Part shown: one piece after another, positions 35,111 through 43,646 of the stretch
Position numbering within the stretch: the stretch's first letter is position 1
Layout of the letters: every line of letters begins with the position of its first letter
Source of the DNA: Methylobacterium sp. FF17
Lineage (GTDB): Bacteria > Pseudomonadota > Alphaproteobacteria > Rhizobiales > Beijerinckiaceae
Direction: 5' to 3'
DNA: 64,000 nt
Assembly: GCF_025813715.1 (NCBI RefSeq)
Contig: NZ_CP107533.1
Location: 1-64,000 of the forward strand
Translations under genes and position numbers: made by a program
The notes under the pieces: model-generated
Database searches by the model: none
What the model saw: the letters and a program-made list of their open reading frames with translations, nothing else
Told to the model about the DNA's origin: nothing

Positions 35111-35671
35111 CTATGTCAGCCCTGACTGGGATGTTCTGAGTGCACGATAGACGCTGGCCCGGGCTATGCTGAGCTTCCGTGCGATCTCGGCAGGCCCCAA
35201 GCCCTCGGCCTTCAGGGCACATACCTCGGCGGGATTGATCGAGGGGGTCCGGCCCTTGTAGACGCCGGCGGCCTTGGCCTTGGCGATCCCTTCCATCTGG
35301 CGTTCGCGCCGCAGGTTGGTCTCGAACTCGGCGAAGACCCCGAGCATGTCGAGGAAGGCCTTGCCGGTGGCCGTGCCGGTGTCGATCGGCTGCTCGGTGG
35401 CCTGCAGGCGGGCGCCTTTGGCCTTCAGGGTGCGCACGATGTCCTGGAGGTCGCCGATGGAGCGGGCGAGCCGATCGATGCGGGTGACGACGAGGGTGTC
35501 GCCCTTGCCGATGAAATCCAGCACGATCGACAACTCGGTCCGGCCGGTGGTCGAGGTGCCGGAGACTTTCTCCGCCCGGATCGGGTCGCACCCGGCCGCC
35601 TTGAGGGCGTCGAGCTGGATCGTGAGGTCCTGATCAGTGGTGGAGACGCGTGCGTAGCCGATACGAGCCAT
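35111..35671 (-). CDS. Serine recombinase (resolvase/invertase family)
   Basis: 186 residues. MARIGYARVSTTDQDLTIQL includes the nucleophile Ser10. TLVVTRIDRLARSIGDLQDI, FAEFETNLRRERQMEGIAKA and the C-terminal helix-turn-helix (GPAEIARKLSIARASVYRAL) complete a resolvase of standard length. It catalyses site-specific recombination, for example cointegrate or plasmid-dimer resolution. It lies at the end of the catabolic island, convergent with the transporter gene, and may have helped assemble the island. I did not identify a convincing three-subsite res region in the upstream 216 bases. Confidence 0.9.
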   Translation of the reverse strand: MARIGYARVSTTDQDLTIQLDALKAAGCDPIRAEKVSGTSTTGRTELSIVLDFIGKGDTLVVTRIDRLARSIGDLQDIVRTLKAKGARLQATEQPIDTGTATGKAFLDMLGVFAEFETNLRRERQMEGIAKAKAAGVYKGRTPSINPAEVCALKAEGLGPAEIARKLSIARASVYRALRTSQSGLT

Positions 35672-35773
35672 GAAGCGTCCCGGATGGATCTAGACCCTGC
35701 ATGCTTAGCGTCGCAAAACCCCAAAAACAACCCTAATAAGACGCCGTTTTGCGTCTCAAGGTCACGACTCTTT

Positions 35774-35785
35774 TGGGTATACCCA
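35774..35785. promoter_or_regulatory. Palindrome between recombinase and vapB1
   Basis: TGGGTATACCCA, a perfect 12-bp palindrome about 100 bases upstream of both divergent genes. It is a possible operator for either. Confidence 0.35.
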
Positions 35786-35887
35786 TCTGCTCCATTCAGA
35801 CCGTGACATAACTGCGCCTTGATGCGAGAATGCCGCTTAGGGAGAGATGCATTCTTACTCCCTGGATAGGTGGCAGGGCTAACGCTG

Positions 35888-36175
35888 ATGGCAGAGCTAA
35901 TTCGCCGAACCGTACAGGTGGCCGAGAATGGAAGGATGAACCTCCCTGCCGAGATGCGTCGCGGCCTAGGACTGACCGGACCGGGGCGTGTGATCCTCAC
36001 TCAGGATGAGGATGGCATCCGTATCACGACGGCCGACCAAGCCCTCAGACGCATTCGCGCCCTGGCTGCTCCATTTGCCCAAGGACGAGCGTCCGTAGTC
36101 GACGAATTCCTCGCGGAGCGTCGGGCTGAAGCGGCCCGTGAGGAGGGCGGGGAAGCGGATGCCGGGCATGACTGA
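35888..36175 (+). CDS. vapB: VapB-type antitoxin (AbrB/SpoVT fold)
   Basis: 95 residues from the ATG at 35888. IRRTVQVAENGRMNLPAEMR is the swapped-hairpin DNA-binding element (NGRMNLPAEMRRGLGL), followed by VILTQDEDGIRITT. The acidic, Ala/Glu-rich C-terminus (VDEFLAERRAEAAREEGG) would block the toxin. It overlaps the PIN-domain gene by 8 bases. A second module with the same organisation lies at 41390-42018, but the antitoxins are only modestly similar, so cross-talk is uncertain. Confidence 0.8.
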   Translation: MAELIRRTVQVAENGRMNLPAEMRRGLGLTGPGRVILTQDEDGIRITTADQALRRIRALAAPFAQGRASVVDEFLAERRAEAAREEGGEADAGHD

Positions 36176-36560
36176 TCCGGTTCTGGATGCCTCGGCGGTG
36201 CTGGCCGTCATATTCGACGAGCCGGGTGCCGATCGCGTGGCGGCCCACCTGCCCGGCGCGCGGATCTCCGCGGTCAACGCCGCGGAGGTGATGACCAAGC
36301 TCGTCGATCTCGGGATGCCGGAGGATACCGTCGACGCGATCTTCGAGGGGCTGCAGCTCACGATCCTGCCCTTCGAGATGGCTCATGCGCGCGAGACCGC
36401 GCGCCTGCGGACGCTCACCCGGGCGGCCGGCCTCTCGCTCGGCGATCGCGCCTGCCTGGCGGTGGCGGGACAGCTCGATGCCCCTGCGTTCACGACCGAT
36501 CGGGCTTGGTCGCGGGTGGACGGTGCCGTCGTCGGCGTCACGATCGAGCTGCTGCGCTGA
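36168..36560 (+). CDS. vapC: VapC-type PIN-domain toxin
   Basis: 130 residues from the ATG at 36168. MTDPVLDASAVLAVIFDEPG supplies the first catalytic Asp (Asp7). VNAAEVMTKL carries the Glu, GLSLGDRACLAVA the third acidic residue, and FTTDRAW the fourth. PIN toxins are Mg-dependent ribonucleases that cut tRNA or rRNA. The start codon lies inside the antitoxin gene, the usual coupled order. A third gene follows after four bases. Confidence 0.85.
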   Translation: MTDPVLDASAVLAVIFDEPGADRVAAHLPGARISAVNAAEVMTKLVDLGMPEDTVDAIFEGLQLTILPFEMAHARETARLRTLTRAAGLSLGDRACLAVAGQLDAPAFTTDRAWSRVDGAVVGVTIELLR

Positions 36561-36564
36561 ACCG

Positions 36565-37239
36565 ATGGCGGGCGCCGCGGCCCTCGTGGTGATCGCCGCA
36601 GGGCTCAACGAGCGGCAGCGGGCCTATCTGCTCGCCACCTACGACGAGGATCAGGCCCGCGAGGCGACGCATCGCGGGCCGGGCGGTCCTCCGGCCCGGC
36701 GCTGGCGCTGGATCGAGTACGGGCCTGTCGGTCACAAGTGGCTCGATGGGCCAGGATCCCGCCTGCTGCGGGCCAAGCTGACGCAGTCCGGCATGGTCAG
36801 CCAGGGGACCGGCGCCACATGGGCGGCGCTGGCCGAGCGCGGCCTGCTGACCACGCGACACGAGCATACCGGCCTGATCGACACGCGCAGCCGCCGGGCG
36901 ATCCGGTCCCTCATGGTGCGGCTGACGACCGACGGCCGGAAGGTGGCCCGCCTCCTGCGGGGCGAGCCGCCGACACGGCCGCGGAGCATGGAGCCCAAGC
37001 CGCTCTCCCTGTCGGCGCTGCGCCTGGTGGCCTACGGCCAGCAGCATCCCGAGGAGGCGTTCGATTTCCATGCCCCCTGGGGCGTGTGCCCGCTCGACTA
37101 CCTCGTGGTCCTCGGGATCTGCCGCGGCCTCGTGAAGCGCGGGCTGCTCGCCGGCGACCCGCCGACCCGGCTCCGGATCACCCCGGCCGGCTCGGTCCTC
37201 GACGTCACGCAGGAGACCAACTGGAAGCCCTTCGCCTGA
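36565..37239 (+). CDS. Hypothetical protein in the first VapBC operon
   Basis: 224 residues; the ATG is four bases past the VapC stop, so it is probably cotranscribed. LNERQRAYLLATYDEDQARE is near the N-terminus. SGMVSQGTGATWAALAERGL, LTTDGRKVARLL and LVKRGLLAGDPPTRLRITPAG resemble two winged-helix-like DNA-binding segments of MarR flavour. I do not recognise a named family. Similar open frames occur on Methylobacterium plasmids. A regulatory role is inferred from the segments only. Confidence 0.55.
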   Translation: MAGAAALVVIAAGLNERQRAYLLATYDEDQAREATHRGPGGPPARRWRWIEYGPVGHKWLDGPGSRLLRAKLTQSGMVSQGTGATWAALAERGLLTTRHEHTGLIDTRSRRAIRSLMVRLTTDGRKVARLLRGEPPTRPRSMEPKPLSLSALRLVAYGQQHPEEAFDFHAPWGVCPLDYLVVLGICRGLVKRGLLAGDPPTRLRITPAGSVLDVTQETNWKPFA

Positions 37240-37411
37240 AATCCCGAGAGCGTGTCGCCGCGTTCCGACTGGTGAGCGGCGCACGGGCCTTGAGTCCTGG
37301 TCAAGGTGGTAGCCGCAGCGGTCCCCAGAGGAGTTCCGGCTCGGTCGACCGGCGGCGCGGCCGGCTGGCCCACGCGGCGATGGCGTCTCGGAGCGCTCCT
37401 CTCTCGGTCGG

Positions 37412-39958
37412 TCAGGATGAGCGCTGAACGAGGGCCTGCAGACTCGCCAGGATCGAGGCAGCCTCGTACGGCTTGCGGACCACCGGCACGTCCTTCAGTT
37501 GGGCAGGGATGTTGGCGCTGTCGCCATAGCCGGTCGCGAACAGGAACGGGACGTTGCGCCGCCGCAGCTCCTCCGCGACGGCGATCGACGTTCCCACCCC
37601 GAGGTTGATGTCCAGCACCGCGACATCCGGCGTCCGGGCAGCGAGAAGCTTCAACGCTTCCGACTCGGAGCCTGCCGTGACGACGTGCTCGATCCGGGCG
37701 TTGGCCAGGATCTGTTCGAGGCCGACCGCGATGACGAGTTGGTCCTCGAGGATCATCACGCACAGCTCGGCCAAGTCTTCGACGTCGAGAGCGGGAGGGA
37801 GAACGGACGGTACGGGCCGCGCGACGTCCCTGGCTTTGGACACCGTCAGATACCTTGCCGGGATCCTGAAGTGGCCCCGCAGCCCCTCGGGCCGGTACTC
37901 GACGGCGCTCGATCCGCCGAGATCGTAGGGGATGCTGCGGTCGATCAGAACGGACCCGAAGCCGCTGCGGCTCGGGGGACGGACCTCCGGACCGCCGCTC
38001 TCGCGCCAGGTGATGTCGCAGGTGCCGCCGGCATCGATCGTCCAGGCGACCGCGAGCTTGCCGCCCGGGCGGGACAGCGCGCCGTACTTGGCGGCGTTCG
38101 TCGCCAGTTCGTGCAACACCAGGGCCATGACGGAGTAGGCCCGCGCGTCGAGCACGAGGGAAGGCCCCGCCGTCTCGATGGCATCGGCGGCGGTGCGGTA
38201 GGGGGTCAGTTCCGCGTCGAGGAGCGCGGCGAGACTGCCGCCACCGTCGCCCCGCACGACCTAGTCGTGCGCCAGGGACAGCGCCTGGATCCGGCCCTTC
38301 AGCGTCGCGACGTAGCCTGCGAGGCTCTGGCCTTCCTCGGTCGGGTGGGCGACGAGGGCCCCGATCAGCGCGAGGATGTTCTTGACCCGATGGTTGAGCT
38401 CCTCGTTGAGCATGCGCTGGCGGACGTCCGCCTTCGACCGCTCGTCGGCCAGCAGCTCGCTGTTGTGGAGCACGACCTCGACCACGGCGGCGCGGATGGC
38501 CTCGCCGAACTGCCGGTCCTGCTCGGTCCAGGGCTGCGACTGGCAGTGGACCGTCTCCTTCCAGACGGCGAAGCTCTTGCGTGGGGTCAGGCGATCGCCG
38601 AACGGGCCGCTCTCGTAGCTCTTGTTCGGGTCGCCGGCCCATTCGAGGGTCTCGACCACCTCCCTGCGGAACAGCATCAGATAGTCCTGCGGGCGCTGCG
38701 ACATCGGGATGACCAGCGCGCCGGAGACGTCGCCGGCGTAGTCCTGCGCGGGCGCATGCGCGGCCGACAGCCGGTTGGAGGCCCAGGTCCGGCCTTCCGC
38801 CACCCCCTCGGCGAAGCGCAGCAGGGCCGGGAGAGCGGGCTTGGGTGGCGTGGTGCCCTCCGAGGACCACCGCCCCCCGAGCGACATGCCGATGCCGTCG
38901 CAGGGGATCAGCGCCTTGAAGACGGTCATGCGGGAACGGAGCAGCTCCTCGACGTCGGCGGACCGGTTCGCGTCCCTCAGCAGGTCGTCGAGGAACTGGC
39001 GCGCGCGGGTCGCGGCCTCCAGCGTCTGCCTCGCGCGCATGGTCTCGATGTGCAGCGAGAAGAACTCGCCGAACATCTCGGCGGCGACCCGCTGGCCCAG
39101 CGTCAGGGTCCGCGGCGCGTAGTGGTGGCAGGCGATCAGTCCCCACAGAGCGCCGCCGACGATGATCGAGATCGACATCGAGGCGCCGACGCCCATGTTG
39201 CGCAGGTACTCGCAATGGATCGGCGAGACGCTGCGCAGGTGCGCGTGAGACAGGTCGAGGGGCTCGCCCGACAGGTCGAGGACCGGCTCGATCGGAACGG
39301 TCTTGAAGTCGGCGTCGGAGATGACGCGGATCGGGTTGCGCAGGTAGAGGGCCCGCGCCTGCTGCGGGATGTCGGAGCCGGGGAAATTCTGCCCCATGAA
39401 GCTTTCGAGGTCGCCGCGCTTGGCCTCGGCGATCACCTTGCCGGCGCCGTCCGCGCCGAGCTGGTAGATCATCACCCGGTCGTAGCCGAGCATGGCCCGG
39501 ACGAGCCGTGCGGTGTCGCGAAACAGCCGGTCCGTCCTGTCGACGTCCCGGACGTGGGCGACGACCGTGCGCGCGAGTTCGAGGGGTTCGGCGACGTTGT
39601 CGCCGGCCGGCTCGAACTCGACGACGACCGTGCCCTTGAAGCGGTGGGCGGCGACGTCGAACGCTCGTCCGGACGGAAGCGTCAGGCCGAACGTCAGCGC
39701 CGGCCGGGACGCCTCCTTCGCGCGGGCCAGAGCGTTCCGGACGGCATGGGCGGCCTCGTCCCCGAGGACCGCCTCCAGCCGCAGGCCGTTCGGGTTGCCG
39801 GCCATCCCGAGCATGGCCGGCGCGTTCGCGGAATGGCGGAGCACGACGTTCGCCGCGGTGTCGCAGGCGAGCAGGCCGCCGTGGGGCTGGATGCTTCCCG
39901 GGATCTGGATCGGTTCCCGATCGCAATTGGTGAGGTCGACGCGTGGTCCAGAGATCAT
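37412..39958 (-). pseudogene. Bacteriophytochrome HWE histidine kinase with receiver domain, split by an in-frame TAG
   Basis: Reading continues in one frame for 849 codons except for TAG at 38261-38263. Before it are a PAS domain with the biliverdin-binding Cys12 (DLTNCDREPIQIPGSIQPHG), a GAF domain with PGSDIP (193-198) and SPIHCEYLRNMGV, a PHY domain, and the phosphoacceptor helix ELNHRVKNILALIGALV. After it come the HWE ATPase domain (VLHELATNAAKYGALS) and a receiver domain (VMILEDQ, phosphate acceptor in VAVLDINLG, later VVRKPYEA). The break (SLAHD-stop-VVRGDG) fits CAG to TAG. A red-light sensor that can bind chromophore but lacks its kinase unless read through. Confidence 0.85.
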
Positions 39959-40155
39959 GGCCTGCCGCCCGTGAACGACCGGCTGGATGCGCGACCGCTT
40001 GAAAAGGTTCCGCCGGGCGAGGCACTTGCCGCCGACGTCCCCATCCCCGTTCTACGCCCCGCGCCGGTCTCCGTCATCTCGGTTCACCGGGTGAGGTGGA
40101 TCCCGAGGCGAACGCCACGAGCTGGTGGTGCGGCGAGGTCGAGCCGTCGCCAGCC

Positions 40156-41109
40156 TCAACTCCGGTGTCGGTGGGCCGACGGGTGAAGGTGAGCCGCGGC
40201 CTGTCCACGCCCGGCCAGCCTGGCTCGGCCAAGGAGTTGCAGGCGGGCCCTCACGGCTTCGTGGGCAGCCTCCTGCGTCTTGAGGACTGCGGCTTCCCTG
40301 GGCGAGGCCGCGCGGGTGTAGGCGTAGCAGCAGGGCCGCCCCTCCTGCCCGTGGAGGTGGGGGCCCCACACGCTCGCGGTCTTCGGGTCGAGGAGAAACG
40401 TGCGGCCGAAACCATCGATCACGCGGGCTTCGGCGCCGATCCGCACCAATGATCCGGAGACCGGCCGGAGGGCGAGCAGCATCAAGACCCGGCCGGCCCG
40501 GCGCGCCCGCGCGGCCGCCTCGCGAGCCTCCTCGTCAACGCCCCGCTCCCGTGCCGCGGCCGCGGCCGCCCTCGCGAGGGATTCCTCCATCCGGTCGACC
40601 ACGCCGTGCAGGGCACGGACGTTCGCGAGGGAAACGGACCACGCCTTCAGATCCGGCAGGAAGCGAGCGCCCGGGACCGTGCGGACGAGAGCCACCGCTT
40701 CCTCGTTGTAGGCAAAGCCGACCCTCACATGGTCGTCCCTCACGCTCACGAGGATGTGGCGCGTCGAGAGCTTCTGGCCGTTGTGGGCGAGCGCGGCGAG
40801 GTACGAGCGTCCCTCGAGGCCGGGAGTGTCGAGGGGGATCGCGTGCCCCTCGAACTCGGCATCGCGCAGGATCCGCTCGATCCTGGCCTGCACCTCGCGC
40901 TGTTCCTGCGCGACGGCTTCCGCGAACCGGGTCACCCGGTTGACCGCGAGCACGCCCGGGACGTGCCACGATCTCGTTGCGAGGCGGAAGCGGGCCCTTG
41001 GGAAGGTCTGCTTGAACCGGGGCAGCATCGTCGGATCGGCGTCGGAGAGTTGCACGAGGGCGCCGTCCGGGAGGGCCGTGATGGCGAAGCCGCCGATCGT
41101 CGTCATCAT
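40156..41109 (-). CDS. Hypothetical protein with two HARP-like repeats
   Basis: 317 residues from the second ATG of the pair at 41104-41109, just downstream of hairpin copy D. Two segments of similar layout, TFPRARFRLATRSWHVPG (about 33-50) and TVPGARFLPDLKAWSVSL (about 150-170), look like HARP-type repeats (pattern PxARFxxxxxxWxVxx), known from SMARCAL1-like DNA-annealing helicases. No helicase domain follows. The middle is helical and arginine/alanine-rich, and the C-terminus (FLLDPKTASVWGPHLHGQEG) is unrelated to anything I know. Binding to branched or single-stranded DNA is possible but speculative. Confidence 0.55.
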   Translation of the reverse strand: MMTTIGGFAITALPDGALVQLSDADPTMLPRFKQTFPRARFRLATRSWHVPGVLAVNRVTRFAEAVAQEQREVQARIERILRDAEFEGHAIPLDTPGLEGRSYLAALAHNGQKLSTRHILVSVRDDHVRVGFAYNEEAVALVRTVPGARFLPDLKAWSVSLANVRALHGVVDRMEESLARAAAAAARERGVDEEAREAAARARRAGRVLMLLALRPVSGSLVRIGAEARVIDGFGRTFLLDPKTASVWGPHLHGQEGRPCCYAYTRAASPREAAVLKTQEAAHEAVRARLQLLGRARLAGRGQAAAHLHPSAHRHRS

Positions 41110-41124
41110 GGAGGTCGCCCCTTC

Positions 41125-41143
41125 GATCGGAGCCTCTCCGATC
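41125..41143 (-). repeat. Upstream hairpin module, copy D
   Basis: GATCGGAGCCTCTCCGATC, with 8-bp arms around three bases and the same GGAG/CTCC core as the other copies. It ends 15 bases before the gene start at 41109. Confidence 0.6.
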
Positions 41144-41201
41144 ACGGCCGACGTCTCGCAGGCCTGGCCAAGGCTGAGTCTAGAGGAGCCCGTGGCGCCT
41201 G

Positions 41202-41226
41202 TATGCGCCATCCGTCATGGCGCATA
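41202..41226. promoter_or_regulatory. Perfect 25-bp inverted repeat upstream of vapB2 and the HARP-like gene
   Basis: Arms TATGCGCCAT and ATGGCGCATA around CCGTC. A related half-site ATGGCGTATAT recurs at 41348-41358, closer to the second vapB start. This suggests an autoregulatory operator of the VapBC complex or a shared control site for the divergent genes. Confidence 0.55.
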
Positions 41227-41389
41227 TCTCATTCAGCGGCGGGAAAAGGTACGCTTTGCAACAGTGAGGACGACACCGTGCCTGCGAAGGAGCGCCGTGG
41301 ATCCATATGGCCACCGTCTCCGCATTTTATGGCTATCTCGGCTTCACATGGCGTATATGACTTTCTGTGGCGAACGATGGATATGCCCC

Positions 41390-41632
41390 ATGAAAGCTAA
41401 AGTGATGCCGGACGGGCGGATGAGCCTGCCAGCCGATCTCCGGAAACGGCACGGGCTCGGCAACGGCGGCGAAGTCATCGTCGAGGATACCGGGGACGCC
41501 ATCGTGCTCCGGACGCTCGATCAGGTGGTGGCGCGGGCACAGGCACTGAGCCGCAAGCTGATCGCCGGCAAAGCTGGCGCCACCGTCGAGGACTTCCTGG
41601 CTGACCGGGCCCGTGAGGCTCGAGGCGAATGA
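41390..41632 (+). CDS. vapB: VapB-type antitoxin (AbrB/SpoVT fold), second module
   Basis: 80 residues from the ATG at 41390. MKAKVMPDGRMSLPADLRKR is the DNA-binding hairpin (DGRMSLPADLRKRHGL), followed by VIVEDTGDAIVLRTLDQVV. The charged tail (TVEDFLADRAREARGE) resembles that of the first antitoxin. It overlaps the toxin start in an ATGA. Palindromic DNA upstream is a likely autoregulatory site. Confidence 0.8.
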   Translation: MKAKVMPDGRMSLPADLRKRHGLGNGGEVIVEDTGDAIVLRTLDQVVARAQALSRKLIAGKAGATVEDFLADRAREARGE

Positions 41633-42018
41633 CACGTTTCGTCTTGGATGCGTCTGCACTCCTAGCACTTCTGCTTGAAGAGCCTGGAGCCGACAAGGTC
41701 AAAGATGTGCTCGACCAGTGCGTCATGACGGCCGTCAACCTGGCCGAAGTGGTGAGTCACTACGCAAAGCTCGGCGCCGAGCGCCACGATATCGAGGCAC
41801 TGCTTCGGCCTCTGCCAATCCAGTTGATCCCGGTCGACACGATGTTGTCCTATGACGCTGGCCTATTGCGTTCAGTCACTCTCGAAGGCGGACTGTCATT
41901 GGGGGACCGCTATTGCTTGGCACTGGCAAACCGTGAAGGCGTGCCAGCGCTGACTGCCGAGCGGCGCTGGCCGGAGATTGCGAGTGTTGCTGGTGTTAGG
42001 ATTGAATTGATCCGGTGA
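41629..42018 (+). CDS. vapC: VapC-type PIN-domain toxin, second module
   Basis: 129 residues. MTRFVLDASALLALLLEEPG gives catalytic Asp7, VNLAEVVSHYAKLG the Glu, and GLSLGDRYCLALANRE the third acidic residue. The fourth position reads LTAERRW rather than TTDRxW, so the final acidic residue is Glu-shifted or lost. Ribonuclease activity may still be retained. Similar in length and layout to the first VapC, it probably shares ancestry with it but is clearly divergent in sequence. Confidence 0.85.
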   Translation: MTRFVLDASALLALLLEEPGADKVKDVLDQCVMTAVNLAEVVSHYAKLGAERHDIEALLRPLPIQLIPVDTMLSYDAGLLRSVTLEGGLSLGDRYCLALANREGVPALTAERRWPEIASVAGVRIELIR

Positions 42019-42024
42019 ACGACC

Positions 42025-42279
42025 ATGACTGGCGACAATGACGATTTCTCACCGCTTCATGAACGACTGCACGCAGCCCGCCGGCTTCTGGCTGAGGCTT
42101 ACGAGCGCCGCGATGTCCTCGCCCGCCAAATTGCGACCGTCGAGGCGACGGACGGCATCGGCCTCCCCGTCGATCTGATGAATGCCTACGGCGCGGCCGA
42201 GCGGGCAGTGCTGGTGGCCGAGGCTGATATGAAGGACGCGGAACACGCCCTCGCCATCGCGAGCGAACGCCTGCCGTAG
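42025..42279 (+). CDS. Small helical hypothetical protein
   Basis: 84 residues starting six bases past the VapC stop, so possibly the third gene of that operon. HERLHAARRLLAEAYERRDV and AAERAVLVAEADMKDAEHAL predict two long helices, possibly a coiled coil. No ribosome binding site of note and no family that I recognise. Operon position parallels the extra gene after the first VapBC pair, but the two proteins are not similar. Confidence 0.5.
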   Translation: MTGDNDDFSPLHERLHAARRLLAEAYERRDVLARQIATVEATDGIGLPVDLMNAYGAAERAVLVAEADMKDAEHALAIASERLP

Positions 42280-42396
42280 CTGCTCTCGCCCGACATCGCC
42301 CACGGCTCGACCATCTCCGCGACGACGTAGGGCCGCCCTTGGGCCGCACGAGGCAGCGGGCGCTCCTCAGCCCGCCCGGGCCGACATCCTCTCCCA

Positions 42397-42885
42397 TCAT
42401 GCGGTCCCGGCGGGCGGCCTGCTGTAGAGGTCGGCGCGCGCCAAGCCATCGCCGATCCCCTGGGCGATCCGATCGTGGGCTGCGGCCTCGGTCACATCGG
42501 GGTCCCAGGTGTAGACGTCCCGATGAGCCCCGACCTGACGACCGATCTCCCGCGGCCAGCGGCCGAGGGTGATCCAGGGCCAGCCAGGCGCTGGTGGCTC
42601 GTAGAGCGCCAGGACCGGGTCGCCGCCGCTGCCCGGCCGGCTCACGGCGGCGTCCGGGCCTGCGGAGAAGTCGAAGGCACCGGCCCGGCGCGGCACGGGC
42701 CGGGCCAGGGCCGCGAGCAGAGCCTCGCGTTCCGCCGGGGTCTCGACGGCCCAGAGCTTCCAGGGTGTCTCCGCGGCGATATCGGGCGGCCAACGCCCGA
42801 GGCAGAGGTCCGGCAGCCCGGGGAGGAAGCCGCCGTACCAGACGATCGGCATCCAGGATGTGAGGGGTGCGATGGGGTCGATCAT
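42397..42885 (-). CDS. Hypothetical plasmid protein
   Basis: 162 residues, Trp/Pro-rich. WMPIVWYGGFLPGLPDLCLG, WPPDIAAETPWKLWAVETPA, ALYEPPAPGWPWITLGRWP and VYTWDPDVTEAAAHDR are conspicuous, and the GRWP element occurs twice (LGRWPPDIA and LGRWPREIG), hinting at an internal duplication. No signal peptide or membrane segment. It belongs to a block of minus-strand plasmid genes of unknown function (to 44006). Immediately upstream, 42934-43023 holds a possible 29-residue frame ending ELAVRLLVGTEG that I cannot confirm. Confidence 0.55.
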   Translation of the reverse strand: MIDPIAPLTSWMPIVWYGGFLPGLPDLCLGRWPPDIAAETPWKLWAVETPAEREALLAALARPVPRRAGAFDFSAGPDAAVSRPGSGGDPVLALYEPPAPGWPWITLGRWPREIGRQVGAHRDVYTWDPDVTEAAAHDRIAQGIGDGLARADLYSRPPAGTA

Positions 42886-43051
42886 CGGGCGATCCTTCGG
42901 CGGCGTCGGGTTGTGGTGCCTCCTTGCGGCAGCTCATCCCTCGGTCCCAACGAGAAGCCGGACTGCCAGTTCGCGCGGTTCCGGTCCCGACGACAGGTCC
43001 GTCATGGCGCGGACCGCTCCCACGATACGCTCCGCCGCGGCGATCGCGGCC

Positions 43052-43636
43052 TCACCTCGGCTCTGTGGGCCGCTCGATCGGCGCGACGTCGCGCAGCTCG
43101 ACGAACGCGACCTTCTCCGAGCGCTCGGCGCCGATCAGGCGGAGATTGACGTAGACGTGGTCGGCGAAGACGGCGCTGCACAGGCGCCAGATCACGCCCG
43201 TGCGGCCGACGCGCCGCTCCGCGCTGCCGTCCAGGGTCAGGGGCGCCCCGGTGATCCGCACCGGCTGGCCCACGCGCAGCCAGTTGGCGGCGCTGGCGAC
43301 GAGAGCGGCGATCTCCTCGGCGGTGAGGCTCGCCCGCGTGGTGCGGGCGAAGGGCGTCCGGGGGTCGGCCGCGAGGCGCCGCGCCTGTTCCTCGGGGCTT
43401 AAGTCGTGGAACAACTCCACCTCGTAGTCGGGCGTCCAGGCCTGCGGCGCCGGCTGCTTGGGGGAGGCGCGGAACACCTCGATCGCCGGCCCGCCGAGCA
43501 GGTCGGGCTGGATGCCGATCAGGGCACGCTCGTACTGCGCCTGGCGGTACTCGGCCCGCCAGCGGGCGTCGCTGCCGGCCGGCAGCCGCGTCACGTCCTG
43601 GCGAACGTGGTGGGACTTCCTGGATCGTCTCGGCAT
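43052..43636 (-). CDS. Hypothetical plasmid protein
   Basis: 194 residues from the ATG at 43636. It opens with a basic segment (MPRRSRKSHHVRQDVTRL), then WRAEYRQAQYERALIGIQPD. LSPEEQARRLAADPRTPFAR is helical. WLRVGQPVRITGAPLTLDGS with RRVGRTGVIWRLCSAVFADH and VYVNL looks like a small beta-barrel (KOW/SH3-like) domain. The basic start and barrel suggest nucleic-acid binding, but this is only a structural impression. The next gene starts 10 bases upstream, so the two are likely cotranscribed. Confidence 0.55.
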   Translation of the reverse strand: MPRRSRKSHHVRQDVTRLPAGSDARWRAEYRQAQYERALIGIQPDLLGGPAIEVFRASPKQPAPQAWTPDYEVELFHDLSPEEQARRLAADPRTPFARTTRASLTAEEIAALVASAANWLRVGQPVRITGAPLTLDGSAERRVGRTGVIWRLCSAVFADHVYVNLRLIGAERSEKVAFVELRDVAPIERPTEPR

Positions 43637-43646
43637 GGCGCAGCCC

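Noticed and set aside
35672-35887. res site for the serine recombinase
   Set aside because: Only one clear 12-bp palindrome is present; three subsites with inverted repeats could not be recognised by eye.
37098-40186. Very long open frames on both strands overlapping the phytochrome gene (975 and 895 codons)
   Set aside because: Shadow frames caused by high third-position GC; the translation is Arg/Pro-rich without domains, while the overlapped frame has clear PAS-GAF-PHY-kinase motifs.
42934-43023. 29-residue minus-strand frame ending ELAVRLLVGTEG
   Set aside because: It has coding-like composition and ends just before the next gene, but no convincing start or Shine-Dalgarno; left as a note only.
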